Part shown: one piece after another, positions 8,501 through 10,018 of the stretch
Position numbering within the stretch: the first letter of the stretch is position 1
How the letters are laid out: each line of letters starts with the position of its first letter
Origin: Thalassiosira profunda
Lineage: Eukaryota; Bacillariophyta; Thalassiosirophyceae; Thalassiosirales; Thalassiosiraceae
NCBI GenBank assembly: GCA_036939355.1
Contig: JALLAP010000852.1
Coordinates: forward strand, 1-10,018
Length of the DNA: 10,018 bases
Reading direction: 5' to 3'
Notes under the pieces: model-generated
Told to the model about the DNA's origin: nothing
What the model saw: only the letters and a program-made list of their open reading frames with translations
Database searches by the model: none
Translations under genes and position numbers: made by a program

Positions 8501-9721
8501 AGCCAACCAGAACAGTTGGAAGGCGTCGTCGCTCACTTGGGCCCTGTTCAATTTGCGCCTGGGGACGACTGGATTGGCATCCGCTTAACTGGATCCAGCG
8601 TGGGCCATGGCAAGAACAATGGCATTGTGAAAGGCGTGAAGTACTTTGATGCAGGCTCTGAGGGCGAGAAGAATGGAAGTTTTGTCAGGAGGGCCAATGT
8701 CAAGAAGCAAGAATGTGTGACGGAGCCTGAAGAAGAGATAGATGTGGATGAAACCGAGGAAGAGGAACAGCACTCTGTGGTTGAAGAAAAGATCGAGCCG
8801 CCAGTTGAGGCGCACCAGGAACAGACTTGGGGGCGGCTGTTAGTGAAGGACGAACTGACACTGGAAAGGCATGCACTGTCGCTGCTTCTTGGGTTCTCTC
8901 TGAGCAAGCCGCATCGGGATTTGCTGATGCAGTCTGAAACTTTGGTCGACGGAATCTCTGGCGTTGTGCTGCTCCAGTCGCCGTCGCTTATCGACTTTCA
9001 ATGCAACGCGTTGGACCTCCTGGTCTCATTCACCCATCATCTGCACCAGTCAGATGCCCACCTCACAGAGCTCTTCTGTTCTGTGGTCGAATCTCGAACG
9101 AAAATGCTGCAAACGACGAGAGACAGGCGAGAGCAAGCAGGAGCAAAACGGCTTCTAGCTTCGTCAATATCGGGGCTGCACAATCTGTTCTGTACCTTTA
9201 TGGATACGGGCGAGAAAGCGAGGTCACTGAAGATTGCCGCAGACCTGTTTGTGTTTCTGGCGGATTCATTGTACAAGGGACCCAAAGCTCGAAGATCAGC
9301 AGCACTGAAAGAGGACGGAGTGCTTTTCTGCCACCTGACATCCTTCTTCACGCTATCAATGGGATCGCAATCATTGTCGGAGTCCATTCTGTCGGCCAAG
9401 TTTGTTTCCTCTTTCCTCAGGCTTGTCCTGATGGCAGCCGGCGTAGCCTCGCTCGGTTGTCACATTCCAATTGCCGGGAGCGAAGGGGCCGATTACTGGA
9501 GCGCGGCGTTGTCTTATTGTCTTCATTATTTGTCATCGGTGTTGAGAGAGTCGTCTCAGGATAGATTGGGAGTCCGTTTCGCCTCTTTGATATCGGATGT
9601 TGAGACTCCGCCGGGAGCTTTCGATTTGTGCCTCAAGCACATTGCAGATGGGAAGCTCGGCGCCTCATCCGTCTCAGCACAGCAAATCTTGGCAAGCATT
9701 GAACGGTTGACTATTGATTGA
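2572..9721 (+). CDS. Giant WW-WW-FYVE / ARM-HEAT-like / CAP-Gly scaffold protein, two exons
   Basis: The coding sequence is 2572-3324 joined to 3434-9721, giving 2346 residues with a TGA stop at 9719-9721. The ATG has a good context (A at -3, G at +4). WW1 is at residues 3-34 (W5, FYAN, W28, P31) and WW2 at 91-123 (W95, FYIDH, W118, P121). A Gly/Ser/His/Asn-rich linker contains PGPPPL (211-216). A FYVE finger follows at about 217-285, with ligands C231, C234, C247, C250, C255, C258, C279 and C282 and an intact RRHHCRLCG motif. Residues 300-1880 are mainly amphipathic Leu/Ala-rich helices with armadillo-like turns (STGGIMILCSLL near 579, SNGGCGPALAHLL near 648, NKAGGLEAVGL near 1760). A basic Ser-rich stretch (1885-1919) leads into a CAP-Gly domain at 1919-2010. 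An acidic run (2012-2038) and a helical tail complete the protein. By family knowledge FYVE binds PI3P on endosomes, CAP-Gly binds EEY/F tails of tubulin or EB proteins, and WW binds proline motifs. I infer an endosome-microtubule scaffold. Domain calls are strong; the overall function is inference. Confidence 0.9.
2578..2673 (+). other. WW domain 1 coding segment
   Basis: Residues 3-34 carry the two signature tryptophans (W5 and W28, 22 residues between them), the TGRTFYAN centre and TTQWDPP at the end. All match the WW fold, which binds proline-rich ligands such as PPxY. The domain begins almost at the N-terminus. Confidence 0.9.
2842..2940 (+). other. WW domain 2 coding segment
   Basis: Residues 91-123 read LPDGWEEMTDAATGRKFYID and then end in TTWERPTR. 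W95 and W118 have the same spacing as in WW1, and the H111 and T116-T117 positions fit the class that binds PPxY peptides. It is the more canonical of the two WW domains. Confidence 0.95.
3220..3535 (+). other. FYVE zinc finger coding segment, split by an intron
   Basis: The segment comprises 3220-3324 and 3434-3535. All eight cysteine ligands are present as four CxxC pairs: C231/C234, C247/C250, C255/C258 and C279/C282. The basic PI3P-contact motif reads RRHHCRLCG and the last pair is RVCDWC, both canonical. The usual N-terminal WxxD appears as SVPD, so the tryptophan is replaced while the aspartate is kept. The intron falls exactly after CG of the second pair. Confidence 0.93.
3325..3433 (+). 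other. Phase-0 intron (109 bases) inside the FYVE domain
   Basis: The donor is GTGAGT at 3325-3330 and the acceptor CAG at 3431-3433. A strong branch-site match, CTAAC, lies at 3399-3403, about 31 bases before the acceptor. Splicing joins ...RLCG to DVFCDACS and so rebuilds a canonical FYVE finger. Retention would add four residues (VSEI) and stop at TGA 3337-3339. Confidence 0.95.
8435..8710 (+). other. CAP-Gly domain coding segment
   Basis: Residues 1919-2010 begin KLGDAVLV, continue with EGVVAHLGPVQFAPGDDWIG, and contain GKNNG at 1977-1981, then GVKYF and GSFVRRANV. The order and spacing match CAP-Gly domains, whose groove motif is GKNDG; here the aspartate is asparagine. A Ser/Pro/Lys-rich insertion (about residues 1930-1942) extends an early loop. 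The basic Ser-rich region just upstream is typical of microtubule-binding CAP-Gly proteins. Confidence 0.9.
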
Positions 9722-9782
9722 TAAGATAAGCGAAGCCTATGTTTGGCACTGCTCTTGCCACAAAGCTTTCTTCCCTGACGAC
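9722..9782. terminator. Short convergent 3' intergenic gap (61 bases)
   Basis: Only 61 bases separate the TGA of the giant gene from the TGA of the minus-strand gene. I see no canonical AATAAA on either strand. The 3' UTR of at least one gene probably runs into the other gene's coding sequence. The terminator role is inferred from position only. Confidence 0.25.
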
Positions 9783-10018
9783 TCACAGCGCAACGACGTG
9801 ACTAATCTTCACCTCCGTTGGTGTTGCGCCAGGGTCTGGATCCGCCATATCAAGGGAGAGGAGCATCGTATCTTCTTTCTCGATACCGTTGTCCCCAAAC
9901 TGCTTCAACAAGCGCACGCATTTCTGATTTGGGTACACGTCCATTTCGGACTTGTCGAGCGCACGGCCATTGATCGAAATCGTGACGCTGGGATTATCCA
10001 GAAACATGCTCTCGGCAA
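9783..10018 (-). CDS. Unrecognised protein, C-terminal part (partial)
   Basis: The frame ends at TGA 9783-9785 and is open to the window edge, giving about 77 visible residues. An ATG at 10007 is available, but the frame continues upstream as A-E-S before it, so the true start is probably beyond the window. The sequence reads like alternating beta strands (SVTISINGRALD, KCVRLLKQFG, TMLLSLDMADPDPGATPTEV) and ends KISHVVAL. It is hydrophilic, with no membrane segment, no cysteine cluster and one cysteine overall. I do not recognise the family. It is convergent with the giant scaffold gene. Its plausible coding composition and the lack of a better frame support it being real, but a short open frame alone is modest evidence. 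Confidence 0.55.
   Translation of the reverse strand, partial: AESMFLDNPSVTISINGRALDKSEMDVYPNQKCVRLLKQFGDNGIEKEDTMLLSLDMADPDPGATPTEVKISHVVAL

Noticed and set aside
9001..9564. 187-codon plus-strand frame overlapping the giant gene's C-terminus
   Set aside because: It is out of frame with the long conserved-looking coding sequence and shows no domain, so it is a shadow frame.

Overview
The window looks like compact nuclear DNA from a microbial eukaryote, most likely a diatom. The grounds are short GT-AG introns (82 and 109 bases), tightly packed genes that alternate in strand, FYVE, WW and CAP-Gly domains that are eukaryotic, and a cysteine-rich module (YPDLDGYxCxNDG..PDWM followed by YxFDTxEQCC) of a type I associate from memory with multicopy diatom proteins. 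The species is not identified. I see nothing bacterial, viral, mobile or CRISPR-like, and no tRNA or rRNA.

Layout: (1) bases 1-462, plus strand: the 3' end of a cysteine-rich repeat protein, whose last exon was recovered by splicing out 293-374. (2) bases 554-2278, minus strand: an apparently intronless gene for a 574-residue, acidic and largely disordered, probably nuclear protein with a CxxC...CxxC pair and a weak FHA-like segment. (3) bases 2279-2571: a divergent intergenic region, probably promoters for genes 2 and 3. (4) bases 2572-9721, plus strand: a two-exon gene (2572-3324 and 3434-9721) for a 2346-residue protein. It has two WW domains, a FYVE zinc finger split by the intron, a very long armadillo/HEAT-like helical region, a CAP-Gly domain and a helical tail. 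(5) bases 9783-10018, minus strand: the 3' end of an unrecognised gene.

The giant protein is the centre of interest. FYVE fingers bind phosphatidylinositol 3-phosphate on endosomes, CAP-Gly domains bind tubulin or EB-type tails, and WW domains bind proline-rich peptides. Together on one alpha-solenoid they suggest a scaffold linking endosomes to microtubules. I know of no described protein with this order of domains. The other genes show no clear functional link to it. Both convergent gene pairs have only 61-91 bases between stop codons, so their 3' ends probably overlap or sit back to back.
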